64,000 nucleotides of DNA from Neobacillus niacini (GTDB taxonomy: Bacteria; Bacillota; Bacilli; Bacillales; Cytobacillaceae): NCBI RefSeq assembly GCF_023715785.1, contig NZ_JAMBOX010000008.1, positions 124,001-188,000 on the forward strand. The letters are read 5' to 3'. The notes below the pieces were generated by a model that made no database searches, had not been told where the DNA came from, and saw only the letters and a list, made by a program, of their open reading frames with translations. Position numbers and translations under genes: made by a program. The stretch's first letter is position 1. Each line of letters opens with the position of its first letter. Positions 8,272 through 16,837 of this stretch are shown here, piece after piece.

Positions 8272-9453
8272 ATGTTGAAACAAGAATTGCTATATAGAAT
8301 TGGCCGCCTTCAAAAGACAATGGAAACACACTCTATTGATTCCTATATCATCACTGCTGAAGAGGATATTTGGTACTTTACCAATATTACTTATAAACCG
8401 GAAGAACGACCATTTTTTCTCGTTATATCTCCCGATCAACAGCCCGTATTAGTGGTGCCAAAACTCGAAGAATCCCATGTTTATAAAGGAATTATAGATT
8501 GTAAGGTTATCACCTATTGGGATTATCCTTCACCGGTTGGAGAAAACTGGAATGAGGTATTGAATGATTTTATTAAAAGATTTGAAAGAACGGGAATAGA
8601 GGACAATGTGAAAGCGGAAGTATTTTTAAAAATCAAAGCAAAGGAACTGGTTCCAAGTCAGCTAATCGTAGAACAACGGAAACGAAAAAGTCCATACGAG
8701 CTTGAAAAAATTAGATCGAGTGCAAGGATCTCAGACAGAGCAATGGAAATGATTTTTAAATCCGTTTATAAAGGGGCTACCGTCATTGAACCATTCGCCT
8801 TGTCAAGAAACATCCAAACCGAGCTGATTCGGACAAAGCAATTTGATCCCATCACGACTTCACTCCTGACTGCCGTTTGGCCAGCACCCATTAGTTCCAT
8901 GCCACATAGTATTCCCAACTTAGGTGACAGGTTGGGTTCAGGCCCGAATGTGGCGATGGCTTATTTTAGAATAAACGGATATGCCTCGGAATGTGAACGA
9001 ACCTTTTTCCTCGAAAAGCCAACAAGCGAAGAGGAAGCGTTATTTTACCTCATGATGACTGCAAGGCAAAGGGCATTGAAAGTTCTGAAAACCGGGGTAA
9101 GAGCAGCTGATGTCGATTCTGAAGCAAGGAATTATCTTATCAAGAATGGATTAAGTGAAAATCTGCTGCATCGGACGGGGCATGGTGTGGGCCTGGGGAA
9201 CCATGAGGCACCTTTTGTCGCGGAAGGCAGTAATGAAATTTTGGAAGAAAATATGGTAATCACGATAGAACCCGGTATTTATATTGATAGAGTTGGAGGA
9301 TACAGGCACTCCGACACGATTCTTGTGACCAAGGAGGGGTATGAATTATTAACAACAGCCCCTACGGAACTATCAGATGTCATCATTAAGAGGGCAAATC
9401 CCATAGCTAAACTAAAAGGCAGTCTTATACAAAAATCATTAAAAATTGAATAA
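8272..9453 (+). CDS. M24 (creatinase/Xaa-Pro peptidase-fold) family protein
   Basis: This 393-residue protein has the two-domain layout of the M24 'pita-bread' family: a creatinase-like N-terminal domain (1-130) and a C-terminal catalytic domain with HRTGHGVGLGNHEAP (about 301-315) and ITIEPGIYI (about 332). The usual five metal ligands are not all present. The region that normally reads D-x-G...GYxSD-x-TRTF is AYFRINGYASECERTFFL, and the last ligand motif (RxED) is RHSDTILVT. This resembles creatinase-type members that work without metal, so annotation as an Xaa-Pro aminopeptidase would be unsafe. It is probably regulated by the divergent LysR protein. RBS GGGAGAA before the ATG. Confidence 0.82.
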   Translation: MLKQELLYRIGRLQKTMETHSIDSYIITAEEDIWYFTNITYKPEERPFFLVISPDQQPVLVVPKLEESHVYKGIIDCKVITYWDYPSPVGENWNEVLNDFIKRFERTGIEDNVKAEVFLKIKAKELVPSQLIVEQRKRKSPYELEKIRSSARISDRAMEMIFKSVYKGATVIEPFALSRNIQTELIRTKQFDPITTSLLTAVWPAPISSMPHSIPNLGDRLGSGPNVAMAYFRINGYASECERTFFLEKPTSEEEALFYLMMTARQRALKVLKTGVRAADVDSEARNYLIKNGLSENLLHRTGHGVGLGNHEAPFVAEGSNEILEENMVITIEPGIYIDRVGGYRHSDTILVTKEGYELLTTAPTELSDVIIKRANPIAKLKGSLIQKSLKIE

Positions 9454-9461
9454 AATCTTGT

Positions 9462-9485
9462 GGAGAACCGTATGGACGGTTCTCC
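9462..9485 (+). terminator. Stem-loop after M24 gene
   Basis: GGAGAACCGT pairs perfectly with ACGGTTCTCC over 10 bp around ATGG, 9 bp after the stop codon. The following T-tract is weak (TGGTCTTATT). Confidence 0.65.
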
Positions 9486-9584
9486 TGGTCTTATTAAACC
9501 GTAATGAAAGCGAACCGATATGTACCCGATCCCATACTAGCGGTTCACTTTATTATTGAAGGGAGTCTTTCCCCTTGGCTTTCT

Positions 9585-10379
9585 TTACTTGTAAAACGCT
9601 GGTTTACGGTCGCGGACGCTTGGCAGTTTTTGTCTTACCCGTTGAATTCGTTCGAGGTCGATATCGGTGACAATAAGCCCCTCCTCTTCGCCGCCGCTGG
9701 CGATGACGACGCCCATTGGGTCGACGATCATGCTTCTGCCAGTGAACTCGACACCGACCAGGTTGGCGCCGCAGATAAACATCGTATTTTCAATTGCCCG
9801 GGCGCGGATCAGTGTCTGCCAGTGGTCCTCTTTCATTGGCCCTGCCATCCAGCCTGCAGGAACAATCAGGATATCCGCTTCTTGAAGTGCGAACTGCCGT
9901 GCAATTTCTGGGAACCTCAGTTCATAGCAGACCATTAAGCCGATTTTTCCAAACTCTGTTTCTACTACCTTATATGGATTCTCGCCTGGAATGATGGTAT
10001 CTGACTCTTTATAACTAAAAGCATCATATAAATGGGTCTTACGATAGGATTGAACAAGCTCACCCGAACGATTGATCATGACGGTTGTGTTATAAGCACG
10101 TTGCTCATCATCGATTTTCGATTCATACATGCCGCAAACCACATAGATTTCGTTTGCGCGCGCTGCCTCTTTAAGGGCAGAAATGAAATGACCGTCCAGC
10201 GGTTCCGCCACTTCTGCGGGCAGGACACCAGATTTTGTGGTCGCCAGCGCCATATAAAACTCCGGAATCACCACAAAATCGGCACCCATCCCTTTTGCCT
10301 TAGCAATGTATTCAATAGCCTTCTCTAAATTAGCGGCTTTATCAACACTAGTAGATAATTGAGCAATGGCTACTCTCAC
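9585..10379 (-). CDS. Carbon-nitrogen hydrolase (nitrilase superfamily amidase)
   Basis: This 264-residue protein has the nitrilase-fold catalytic triad: Glu in VIPEFYMA (about residue 41), Lys in YRKTHLYD (about 111) and Cys in MVCYELRFPE (about 149). Such enzymes hydrolyse amide C-N bonds, for example omega-amides or carbamoyl groups. The length fits the family. It is the last gene of a minus-strand series behind the MFS transporter and may act on an amide-containing side product of the aromatic pathway, or be unrelated. Substrate is not predictable from the sequence. Confidence 0.88.
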   Translation of the reverse strand: MRVAIAQLSTSVDKAANLEKAIEYIAKAKGMGADFVVIPEFYMALATTKSGVLPAEVAEPLDGHFISALKEAARANEIYVVCGMYESKIDDEQRAYNTTVMINRSGELVQSYRKTHLYDAFSYKESDTIIPGENPYKVVETEFGKIGLMVCYELRFPEIARQFALQEADILIVPAGWMAGPMKEDHWQTLIRARAIENTMFICGANLVGVEFTGRSMIVDPMGVVIASGGEEEGLIVTDIDLERIQRVRQKLPSVRDRKPAFYK

Positions 10380-10483
10380 AGCAGCTACCTCCTAAACTCA
10401 CATTTTTCATTTATTTTAAACGATTTTCCTTCCATTTGCGCAGCTTTGAGATTGTCTCTCTACTTTGGCACTTTTCAAACAAC

Positions 10484-11818
10484 CTATTCCTGCACATTTG
10501 CCTTATTCAGCGGGTACACGACTCCCATCGACGTTTTGGCATCGTCTTTACTATTCCGGATGAAGGCAGCAGAAAGGAACGAGGCGATGCACAGTCCGCC
10601 GATAAAAATCGCGAGCGGAACCCAAGAATTGTTGTAAGCGCTTAATAAAACAGTAGCAATCATCGGCGCGGTTCCTCCAAATAAAGCGGAGCCAGATTGA
10701 TAGCCAAGCGTGATTCCGGTATACCCGACGTTTGTACTAAACATTTCTGTAAACATCGTGCCTATAATGCTGGCGATAGCGGACCACAGAATTCCAAGAG
10801 CAATAATGGAAACCACGTACGTTAAAAACACAGATTTAAGTGATAATAGATAGAAGTACGGGAATGAGAACAGAGCAAGACCAGCGGCACCCATCATAAA
10901 CACACGCTTACGCCCAATTTTATCAGAGAGTTTTCCCATTAACGGAATACAAATAACGGTGACAATGGTAGCAGCACTGACAACATTTAACGTGGTTGTC
11001 CTAGATAAGCCCAGAGTTCCAGTCCCGTAGGCGATAAAAAATGTAGTGAACACATAGAACGGACCGACTTCTACACATTTGGCACCGAGAGAAATTAACA
11101 CAGCTTTCCAGTGATGGCGCAGCGTCTCCACTAGCGGGATTTTTACCACATTCCCCTTTTGCTTTTCCTCCTCAAAGGCATGCGTTTCTCCTAGCCCTCT
11201 GCGGATCCAAAGCCCGACAGCCACGAGCACCGCACTCAAGATAAATGGAACTCGCCAGCCCCATGCCATAAATTGCGCTTCCGGCAGTTTACTCATTAAC
11301 GAAATCGAGAATGTTCCAAGCAGCATACCAAGCGGAATTCCCATGGCCGGGAAGCTGCCGTAGTATCCTCTTTTTTCCTTCGGAGCCGATTCAACGGCCA
11401 GTAAAACGGCGCCGCCCCATTCTCCGCCAAGCGCAATCCCTTGTAAAAGACGCAGAAGCACTAACAAGATAGGAGCAATAATACCAATCGCTTGGTACGT
11501 CGGCAATAATCCGATACATACCGTCGAGATTCCCATCAATAACAAAGAGATGACGAGGGTATTTTTGCGGCCGAACTTATCGCCCATGTGGCTGAAAATA
11601 AGCCCGCCGACAGGCCGGATGAAAAAGGTAACCCCAAAAGAGGCATACGCAATCAATAAGCTGACAAAGGGATCATCATTTGGAAAAAATAGTTGATTAA
11701 AAACAAGTCCTGCCACTGTTCCATAAAGGAAAAAGTCGTAAAACTCAATCGTACTTCCAATTAAACTAGCAAACAGGACCTTTTTGGGATTTACGGCAGG
11801 CGTTCCTTTTGTCTCCAA
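10484..11818 (-). CDS. MFS transporter (metabolite:H+ symporter type)
   Basis: A 12-TM major facilitator of the metabolite:H+ symporter group, about 444 residues. It shows SLIGSTIEFYDFFLYGT in TM1 and SHMGDKFGRKN in the TM2-3 loop, with the counterpart GKLSDKIGRKR in the second half. I prefer a TTG start at 11818, because AAGGAGG lies 8 nt upstream; a longer in-frame ATG at 11872 would overlap the FAD synthetase gene by 20 bp and has no comparable RBS. Members carry aromatic or dicarboxylic acids, so uptake of an aromatic acid for the neighbouring oxygenase fits but is unproven. Confidence 0.88.
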   Translation of the reverse strand: METKGTPAVNPKKVLFASLIGSTIEFYDFFLYGTVAGLVFNQLFFPNDDPFVSLLIAYASFGVTFFIRPVGGLIFSHMGDKFGRKNTLVISLLLMGISTVCIGLLPTYQAIGIIAPILLVLLRLLQGIALGGEWGGAVLLAVESAPKEKRGYYGSFPAMGIPLGMLLGTFSISLMSKLPEAQFMAWGWRVPFILSAVLVAVGLWIRRGLGETHAFEEEKQKGNVVKIPLVETLRHHWKAVLISLGAKCVEVGPFYVFTTFFIAYGTGTLGLSRTTTLNVVSAATIVTVICIPLMGKLSDKIGRKRVFMMGAAGLALFSFPYFYLLSLKSVFLTYVVSIIALGILWSAIASIIGTMFTEMFSTNVGYTGITLGYQSGSALFGGTAPMIATVLLSAYNNSWVPLAIFIGGLCIASFLSAAFIRNSKDDAKTSMGVVYPLNKANVQE

Positions 11819-11852
11819 CTTGCATTCCTCCTTATTTTCTTTTTTTAAAAAA

Positions 11853-12689
11853 TTACGCGAGTGCTGAAGCACCTCTCATATCCAGGGCGCGATATAAGAA
11901 TTTAATTGTGATTCCGCCGCACTCTCCTCCCTCCAGCACGCCTTGATGTACATCCAGCAGTTCAAAACGATTCGGAGTCTCATTGCAGCACTTCAGCATC
12001 CCGAGACAAGTCTTGAATCCATTCGTTACCTCCACCTGATATAAGCCCAGCTTCGGTGATAAATAGTTATTTTCCATATGGAAATAGCTGGACTGGTGCG
12101 AACGGAACATAACACTTCCACTTATTTCATAATGTTTACCTAAGTAATGCGGGACGAGGTGCACATCCCCGTCGCTGATTAAATTTCGAATGAAGGTAGA
12201 GCTGATTTTGTGTTCATCGTTTGTTACCTTTGGAATGATGGTTACATCAAATCCGCCAGAAAATTTTTTCAAAAACTCAGCATCCCCCGCGGCTTTACAG
12301 CCAAAGCGAAAATCAAACCCGACCACCACATGCTTCACTTGAAGGCTCACGAGATAATGTCGAATAAATTCACTTGGCGGGAGGGAAGCAAAGAGCAGAT
12401 TGAAATTTACAACATACACCTTATCTGCGCCAAAAGAGGAGATCCTCTCGAGTTTATCAGGAAGAGGGGTTAAATAGCCCCTGCCGGTTTTATGGCCGAT
12501 GACCTCGCTCGGATGCGGATCAAAGGTCATCACGGTAAATGGCAGCTGGCTGTCCCGGGCAAGTTCCTTCGCTTTTTGAAACAAACGCTGATGCCCTAAA
12601 TGAACTCCGTCGAAAAATCCTAGCGCCATTACACTCGGTTCCTGCACCAGCCCTTCATCCAGCGGGTGGGTTACATGTAAAATTTCCAT
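11853..12689 (-). CDS. FAD synthetase (RibF-like, kinase motif missing)
   Basis: Residues 1-170 form the nucleotidyltransferase domain of RibF: ALGFFDGVHLGHQRL (HxGH-type motif), TFDPHP, VVVGFDFRFGCKAAG and ISSTFIRNLI. The C-terminal part (about 180-278) lines up in position with the riboflavin kinase domain, but the G-x-P-T-A-N flavokinase signature is absent. The protein therefore probably only adenylates FMN to FAD. It starts a unit with the MFS gene, 43 bp downstream of a TGTATACA operator, and lies beside an FAD-using HpaB monooxygenase. It looks like a pathway-dedicated paralogue supplying FAD, not the housekeeping RibF. Confidence 0.8.
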   Translation of the reverse strand: MEILHVTHPLDEGLVQEPSVMALGFFDGVHLGHQRLFQKAKELARDSQLPFTVMTFDPHPSEVIGHKTGRGYLTPLPDKLERISSFGADKVYVVNFNLLFASLPPSEFIRHYLVSLQVKHVVVGFDFRFGCKAAGDAEFLKKFSGGFDVTIIPKVTNDEHKISSTFIRNLISDGDVHLVPHYLGKHYEISGSVMFRSHQSSYFHMENNYLSPKLGLYQVEVTNGFKTCLGMLKCCNETPNRFELLDVHQGVLEGGECGGITIKFLYRALDMRGASALA

Positions 12690-12731
12690 ATTTCAGCTTC
12701 GCCCCTCCCAGTCATTTTAAATACTGCGCTC

Positions 12732-12739
12732 TGTATACA
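12732..12739 (-). promoter_or_regulatory. TGTATACA operator upstream of FAD synthetase-MFS unit
   Basis: Read on the minus strand the context is TTTGTGTATACAGAGCG. The 8-bp palindrome TGTATACA and its flanking TGTG/AGAG match the TAXI operator at 23670, and resemble those at 16701 and 25546. It lies 43 bp before the FAD synthetase start. Assigned to the GntR/FCD regulator at 15949 by inference. Confidence 0.65.
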
Positions 12740-12763
12740 CAAATGGACTAAAACATCCCCTAA

Positions 12764-12786
12764 AGCTCCTCAAAACGTGAGGAGCT
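12764..12786 (-). terminator. Terminator after cupin gene
   Basis: AGCTCCTC and GAGGAGCT form an 8-bp stem with a short loop, immediately after the cupin stop on the minus strand, followed by TTTAGGGG. It separates the HpaB-cupin unit from the FAD synthetase-MFS unit. Confidence 0.6.
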
Positions 12787-12791
12787 ACCCT

Positions 12792-13157
12792 TTACTGGCC
12801 TTTTGAATAATAACGCACTTCGAATATCTTGCAGCCATCCGGCGATTTCCACGGACCATGCTTCATTCCCGGCGGGCGGCAGGCCACTGCTCCGGCCTTA
12901 AATTCCTCATTTAATTCCAAATCAATGATGGAACCTTCAATAATATAAAGTTCCTCCCAAAAGTCATGAATTTGTATACCATTTGGCGACGTATTCGTGC
13001 CAGGCTCGAACTGAAGAATGCGGGTTGCTACACTGGATCCCGGGATTTGCGCAATAATTCGCTGCGACAGCCCCTCCACCGGATGAATGGGTTCTGCTTC
13101 GAAGTTTGTATAATCCGTGAATTCCAATTCTGGTTTTACTGCTTTTACGTTTTCCAT
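12792..13157 (-). CDS. Cupin domain protein
   Basis: A 121-residue single-domain cupin. The first cupin motif is recognisable around HDFWEELYIIEGSI (about residues 64-77) and the second around PPGMKHGPW (about 95-103), with His and Glu residues in ligand positions. It starts at the base adjoining the stop of the DUF2848 gene, so the two are translationally coupled. Cupins in aromatic catabolic operons serve as dioxygenases, isomerases or lyases; whether this one is catalytic is not decidable from sequence. Confidence 0.8.
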   Translation of the reverse strand: MENVKAVKPELEFTDYTNFEAEPIHPVEGLSQRIIAQIPGSSVATRILQFEPGTNTSPNGIQIHDFWEELYIIEGSIIDLELNEEFKAGAVACRPPGMKHGPWKSPDGCKIFEVRYYSKGQ

Positions 13158-13832
13158 TTATACCACCTCAGCGTCTTTTAATATTTTTATTTGATAGGAT
13201 AATGAAATCCTTTCATTACTTTTTGGATCATATAATTCGGCCTTAAATTCCTCGCCATACAAAAATTCATTGGAGAGGATTGGCAGCGTCCCGCAAAGGA
13301 TGGCTGCTTCCGAAACAGAATAGCCTCTAGCCTCAATGATTTCTACGAGCTCTGTCGGAGTTAAGAACTCGGCTAATTTGCCAGATTGGTATAAAATCTC
13401 TTTCCCATTCACGACATACCAGCTGTTCATCTCAATCTCGTCCCAATGATCCTCGATGCTGCAGAGCGGCCATAATTTTGTGGTAACCGGCTTCGCACAT
13501 ACCTGCTTTGATTTTTGAATCGAAACGGCTTCAAGAACCCGGTCCGTATGATCGCTTCCCAAGCCTACGTACCATTCACCCTCGATATTCAGGATGACAA
13601 CCTCGGCCTCGCCGCTGGAATCATTTCGTACCGCAGTGATTTCTGCGTCCGTCGATAGCAGTTCAGGCGATAATTGATAAATCATCGGTACAGTTGGCGG
13701 CGCAGGCACCCCGATTTTTTCCAACTCCTCAATATGCTCGCGCAATGAGTTTTGATCTTTAGACGTATAACCGGCAATGAGAAGATTCTTCGGCTCCCAA
13801 TTGACCTCTTTTCCATTCACTAGAAATTTCAA
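13158..13832 (-). CDS. DUF2848 family protein (FAH-like)
   Basis: About 224 residues. It matches the DUF2848 family, distant relatives of fumarylacetoacetate hydrolases; recognisable segments are GLGSDHTDRVLEAVS (about 120) and EAAILCGTLPILS (about 182). I use a TTG start at 13832 because AGAGGTGG lies 5 nt upstream; the reading frame extends to an unsupported ATG at 13889. It sits between the HpaB-type monooxygenase and a cupin in one operon. DUF2848 proteins recur with hydroxylase and amidase genes, so a ring-fission-product or keto-acid hydrolase role is plausible but unproven. Confidence 0.75.
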   Translation of the reverse strand: MKFLVNGKEVNWEPKNLLIAGYTSKDQNSLREHIEELEKIGVPAPPTVPMIYQLSPELLSTDAEITAVRNDSSGEAEVVILNIEGEWYVGLGSDHTDRVLEAVSIQKSKQVCAKPVTTKLWPLCSIEDHWDEIEMNSWYVVNGKEILYQSGKLAEFLTPTELVEIIEARGYSVSEAAILCGTLPILSNEFLYGEEFKAELYDPKSNERISLSYQIKILKDAEVV

Positions 13833-13910
13833 CGATTCCACCTCTGTTTTTTGGATAATCAGGATTACGATTGATAACGAATCCGCCAATCGGCAATTTT
13901 TTTAAAAAGG

Positions 13911-15383
13911 TTAACTTTCTACTAAACTATCTTCAGGAATGCTGTAGCTGTTTAAACATTTTTCAGCCAAGGCTACCGCTTCATCGTAGCCGTAATTGCG
14001 GTATGCATAGCCCTTCGCCACGAACGGTGCACCGGCATAGAACATTTCATACTGCTGATGGCGCCCGCCAAATTCGCTGCCGATGATATCCCACGCGAGC
14101 TTGAACAATTGGACTTTTTCAACGGCCCCCATGGTGCTTGAGCGAACATAGCGGTCCATGTCAGCTTTCGTTTCCGGATTCACTAACTCTTTATAAGAGG
14201 AAGGAACCTGCAGCACCCCGCCGCCGACCAACTCTCGGAAAATATGAATCACCTGCGGATAGATCGAGTTTTGCAATCCCATCGCCCCGTACAGGAAGCG
14301 CGGATTCGGAATCGCGTTGCCGCGGTGGTCAAAAATACATTCATACTCGGAGGCCAATAGCAGCCCTTCTGCCGTTGCTGCCAAGGATGCCAATTCGCCC
14401 AGCTTTTCCTGCACACTAGGAATCTTATCAATTCCATTGGCGGCGGCAATCTTTCGAGCTAACCCGATGATAAACTTCACCTTCGTGACATATCGGGTTT
14501 GCGCCTGATTATTGCCGATGCGGTGGGCCGGTGTTTCATGGAACTGCGCCTGGACCAGCTTAATATCTTTATATACAAATACATGCTCCCACGGAATGAA
14601 CACGTCATCGAATACCACGAGGGCGTCGCTTTCATCAAATTGCGTGGATAACGGATAATCATAGACACTCGGCTTATCCGCCGCAAAACTCGGACGGCAG
14701 TATAATTTCAAGCCCGGTGCGTCCATTGGCACGACAAACGAAACGGCATAGGTTTCATCACCAGGTCGTAATGGGGTAATACAGCTGACAAAGAGATAAT
14801 TCGATACGGCGGCAGAGGTACCAAGCATTTGGGACCCACGAATGACAATCCCATCTTCGTTTTCCTTATACACGCCGGTTGCGAGAAACTGTTCTTCTAA
14901 TTCATGAGCTGCTTTGCTGCGGTCAATCTGAGGTGGAATAATCACATAGGAGAGATACAAGTCGTTGTCACGGGCAAATTTATAAAAGTTGGCTGCATTA
15001 TCTTTCAGCTTTGGCAGGCCTCGCTCAAACACGTCAGGGGCACTGGCAAAACCGGCCATATAGGCGGCCACATGGTCAGGCGAACGGCCGACAAATCCGT
15101 AGGTGGACTCGGACCACTTCTGAATTGCTGCGCGCCGGTCCCGTAATTCCTCACGGCTTTTCGGCATCATGTATATTTTATTGGCCGTCGTGCCCTCTTC
15201 GGTTTTATAGGTCATGTCGTTCGCCGGGTCGGCAGCAATGTCGTACAGCTTTGCAATAGATTGCGAAATCCCTTTAAAAGCGGGATGCGTTGTCACATCA
15301 TCAACTTTTTTACCATCCATATAGATGCTGCGGTTATCTTGAATAGATGCTAAGTATTGTTTTCCTGTCCTCACCAATTTCAT
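13911..15383 (-). CDS. HpaB-type 4-hydroxyphenylacetate 3-monooxygenase, oxygenase component
   Basis: This protein of about 490 residues belongs to the HpaB/PvcC/4-hydroxybutyryl-CoA dehydratase family. Signatures include RTGKQYLASIQDNRSIYMDG (N-terminus), GFVGRSPDHVAAYMAGFA (about 96) and LVVFDDVFIPWEHVF (about 255). The family uses reduced FAD and O2 to hydroxylate a phenol ortho to its OH. No CoA-dehydratase Fe-S cysteine set is apparent, supporting an oxygenase. GGAGG is directly before GTG (15386)/ATG (15383); a TTG nine bases further on is also possible. It is coupled to the flavin-binding protein upstream. The substrate could be 4-hydroxyphenylacetate or another 4-hydroxylated aromatic acid. 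Confidence 0.88.
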   Translation of the reverse strand: MKLVRTGKQYLASIQDNRSIYMDGKKVDDVTTHPAFKGISQSIAKLYDIAADPANDMTYKTEEGTTANKIYMMPKSREELRDRRAAIQKWSESTYGFVGRSPDHVAAYMAGFASAPDVFERGLPKLKDNAANFYKFARDNDLYLSYVIIPPQIDRSKAAHELEEQFLATGVYKENEDGIVIRGSQMLGTSAAVSNYLFVSCITPLRPGDETYAVSFVVPMDAPGLKLYCRPSFAADKPSVYDYPLSTQFDESDALVVFDDVFIPWEHVFVYKDIKLVQAQFHETPAHRIGNNQAQTRYVTKVKFIIGLARKIAAANGIDKIPSVQEKLGELASLAATAEGLLLASEYECIFDHRGNAIPNPRFLYGAMGLQNSIYPQVIHIFRELVGGGVLQVPSSYKELVNPETKADMDRYVRSSTMGAVEKVQLFKLAWDIIGSEFGGRHQQYEMFYAGAPFVAKGYAYRNYGYDEAVALAEKCLNSYSIPEDSLVES

Positions 15384-15397
15384 CACCCTCCAATTTT

Positions 15398-15850
15398 TTA
15401 ATAACTATAGACCGCTTCCTTTACTTCGTGATCGAGCTTCTTGATGAGGGATTCTTTGTAGGTTTTAATAAATTGCGGCTCCTGGGTAATCTGCGCCCCG
15501 TAAAACGTGATGTCGCGGATTTCATTCACCTTGACTTCCACAATCGCCATTTTCAGCGTCATCTTGTCGGCCTTTTCCGTTACCAGACCAGATTGGCCGG
15601 AGATGGCGTAAACGCTTTCCTTTGCAAAAAAACTTAATGTTATCTCGCCATGCTCTTTCACAATATCGAGCAGTTTTGACTTAGAATCTACAGCGAATCG
15701 CACGGTTTGATCGTCGACGGCGAATACCCACGACAACGCACTGGAAAGCACCTTTCCGATTTCCTGATGATGGGCATTGCAAAAGACGATATTCTGTCCT
15801 TGGAGCGCTTCCATCATTTCCTCCGTTAAAACGGTTTCAATTGCTTTCAT
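15398..15850 (-). CDS. FMN-binding split-barrel protein (pyridoxamine 5'-phosphate oxidase-like)
   Basis: About 150 residues with the pattern of small FMN-binding split-barrel proteins: an early strand region (NIVFCNAHHQEIG), ALSWVFAVDDQTVRFAVD, and ITLSFFAKESVYAISGQSGL. The ATG at 15850 is preferred, because AAGTGAGGTG lies 10 nt upstream; the longer GTG-started frame to 15868 overlaps that RBS. It is directly upstream of the HpaB-type oxygenase (about 14 bp), the position of the flavin reductase in two-component systems. It may play that role, though it is not a clear HpaC homologue. Confidence 0.7.
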   Translation of the reverse strand: MKAIETVLTEEMMEALQGQNIVFCNAHHQEIGKVLSSALSWVFAVDDQTVRFAVDSKSKLLDIVKEHGEITLSFFAKESVYAISGQSGLVTEKADKMTLKMAIVEVKVNEIRDITFYGAQITQEPQFIKTYKESLIKKLDHEVKEAVYSY

Positions 15851-15948
15851 TGTGGTCATACACCTCACTTTTGATAGAGTGCCCTACATAAAAGTTCCTT
15901 CTAGATGAAGAATCCTTTTTGGGGCGCCTGCTACCTGCCTCTCCTAAA

Positions 15949-16626
15949 TTAGGAAAGGTCAATATGGAGCAGGGTTTCCTTGGTATTGTGTAAATGATCG
16001 AGAATATATTTTTCTACCAAATCTGAATTTTTATCTTCTAATGCCTGAATAATTTGGTAATGCTCCTGAATAACATCCGTCGCTCTACCCTTCTTTGTTA
16101 CAGCTTTCAAGCCCATAAGCTGCGTCAAGTTATGAAGATTCTGCAGGACCTGTTCCATAATGGAAAAGTGGGCCAAGCGCGTCAGTGAAATGTGAAACTC
16201 ATGATCTAGTTCGATGAACTTTATGGCATCATCATTCTTGATAGCCTTCTCTTGGTTAGCTACGATTGCCTTCAGCACATCCAGTTCCTTAGACGACTTG
16301 ATAACCTTTATGATGTTTCTCACCACTTGAACCTCAATCATGCTTCTTAACAGGAAGATTTCGTCTTCCTCTTCGGCCGTAATTTTCCTTATTGTCACCC
16401 CTTTGCGCGGAATCCAGACTAACAGCCCCTCTTTCACGAGATCCTGAATCGCCGCCCTAACCGGAGTCCTTGATGTATTAAGGATTTCTGCTAATTGCAC
16501 TTCTGTAAAAATCTCATCGCTGGAAAAACCGCCAAACAAAATCGACTTCTTAATTTGGGTATACACCTTATCCTGCGTAGTTGTTTCCTTTTCAATTGGT
16601 TTTAATTGTATCTTCTCCATACTCAT
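15949..16626 (-). CDS. GntR family regulator, FCD (FadR-type) subfamily
   Basis: This 225-residue protein has an N-terminal GntR winged HTH (about 18-85, with VQLAEILNTSRTPVRAAIQDL as the recognition region) and an alpha-helical FCD ligand domain (about 95-220) with the metal/ligand His and Asp positions (for example DHEFHISL at about 145). FCD regulators respond to small organic acids. It lies at the head of the flavoprotein-HpaB-DUF2848-cupin unit and behind a strong promoter overlapped by a TGTATACA palindrome, so it probably represses itself. The same palindrome at three other promoters suggests it governs the whole 9.5-25.5 kb catabolic region. Confidence 0.9.
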   Translation of the reverse strand: MSMEKIQLKPIEKETTTQDKVYTQIKKSILFGGFSSDEIFTEVQLAEILNTSRTPVRAAIQDLVKEGLLVWIPRKGVTIRKITAEEEDEIFLLRSMIEVQVVRNIIKVIKSSKELDVLKAIVANQEKAIKNDDAIKFIELDHEFHISLTRLAHFSIMEQVLQNLHNLTQLMGLKAVTKKGRATDVIQEHYQIIQALEDKNSDLVEKYILDHLHNTKETLLHIDLS

Positions 16627-16696
16627 TCAACCTCCTTTCTACATTATATATGATTGGAAAAAATGCAGGAAATTGTTTTTAAAAACTGTATTCGTT

Positions 16697-16712
16697 ATTA
16701 TGTATACATAAT
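16697..16712. promoter_or_regulatory. GntR autoregulatory operator
   Basis: ATTATGTATACATAAT is a perfect 16-bp palindrome centred on TGTATACA. It overlaps the -10 box and probable start point of the gntR promoter, a repressor position. It is the longest perfect version among the four TGTATACA sites. Confidence 0.75.
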
Positions 16713-16737
16713 ACATTAGAGGATTTTCGGTTGTCAA
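16708..16737 (-). promoter_or_regulatory. SigA promoter of gntR-hpaB unit
   Basis: On the minus strand TTGACA (16737-16732) and TATTAT (16713-16708) are 18 bp apart, a near-consensus SigA promoter about 80 bp before the regulator gene. Confidence 0.7.
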
Positions 16738-16777
16738 TAAATTTTTAGAAACTTTTAAATATTTTAATTTCCATAAC

Positions 16778-16829
16778 CATGGGGGACGATTCTAGTGGTT
16801 TTTGATACCATCAGAACTGTCCCCCCATG
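16778..16829. repeat. Dispersed hairpin element, ATGGGGAC family
   Basis: CATGGGGGAC...TTCT..TGGT pairs with ACCA..AGAACTGTCCCCCCATG around a short T-rich loop. A second copy with the same arm logic lies at 31748-31811. It sits just past the UbiX stop and may also end that transcript. Confidence 0.7.
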
Positions 16830-16837
16830 ATATGCCG

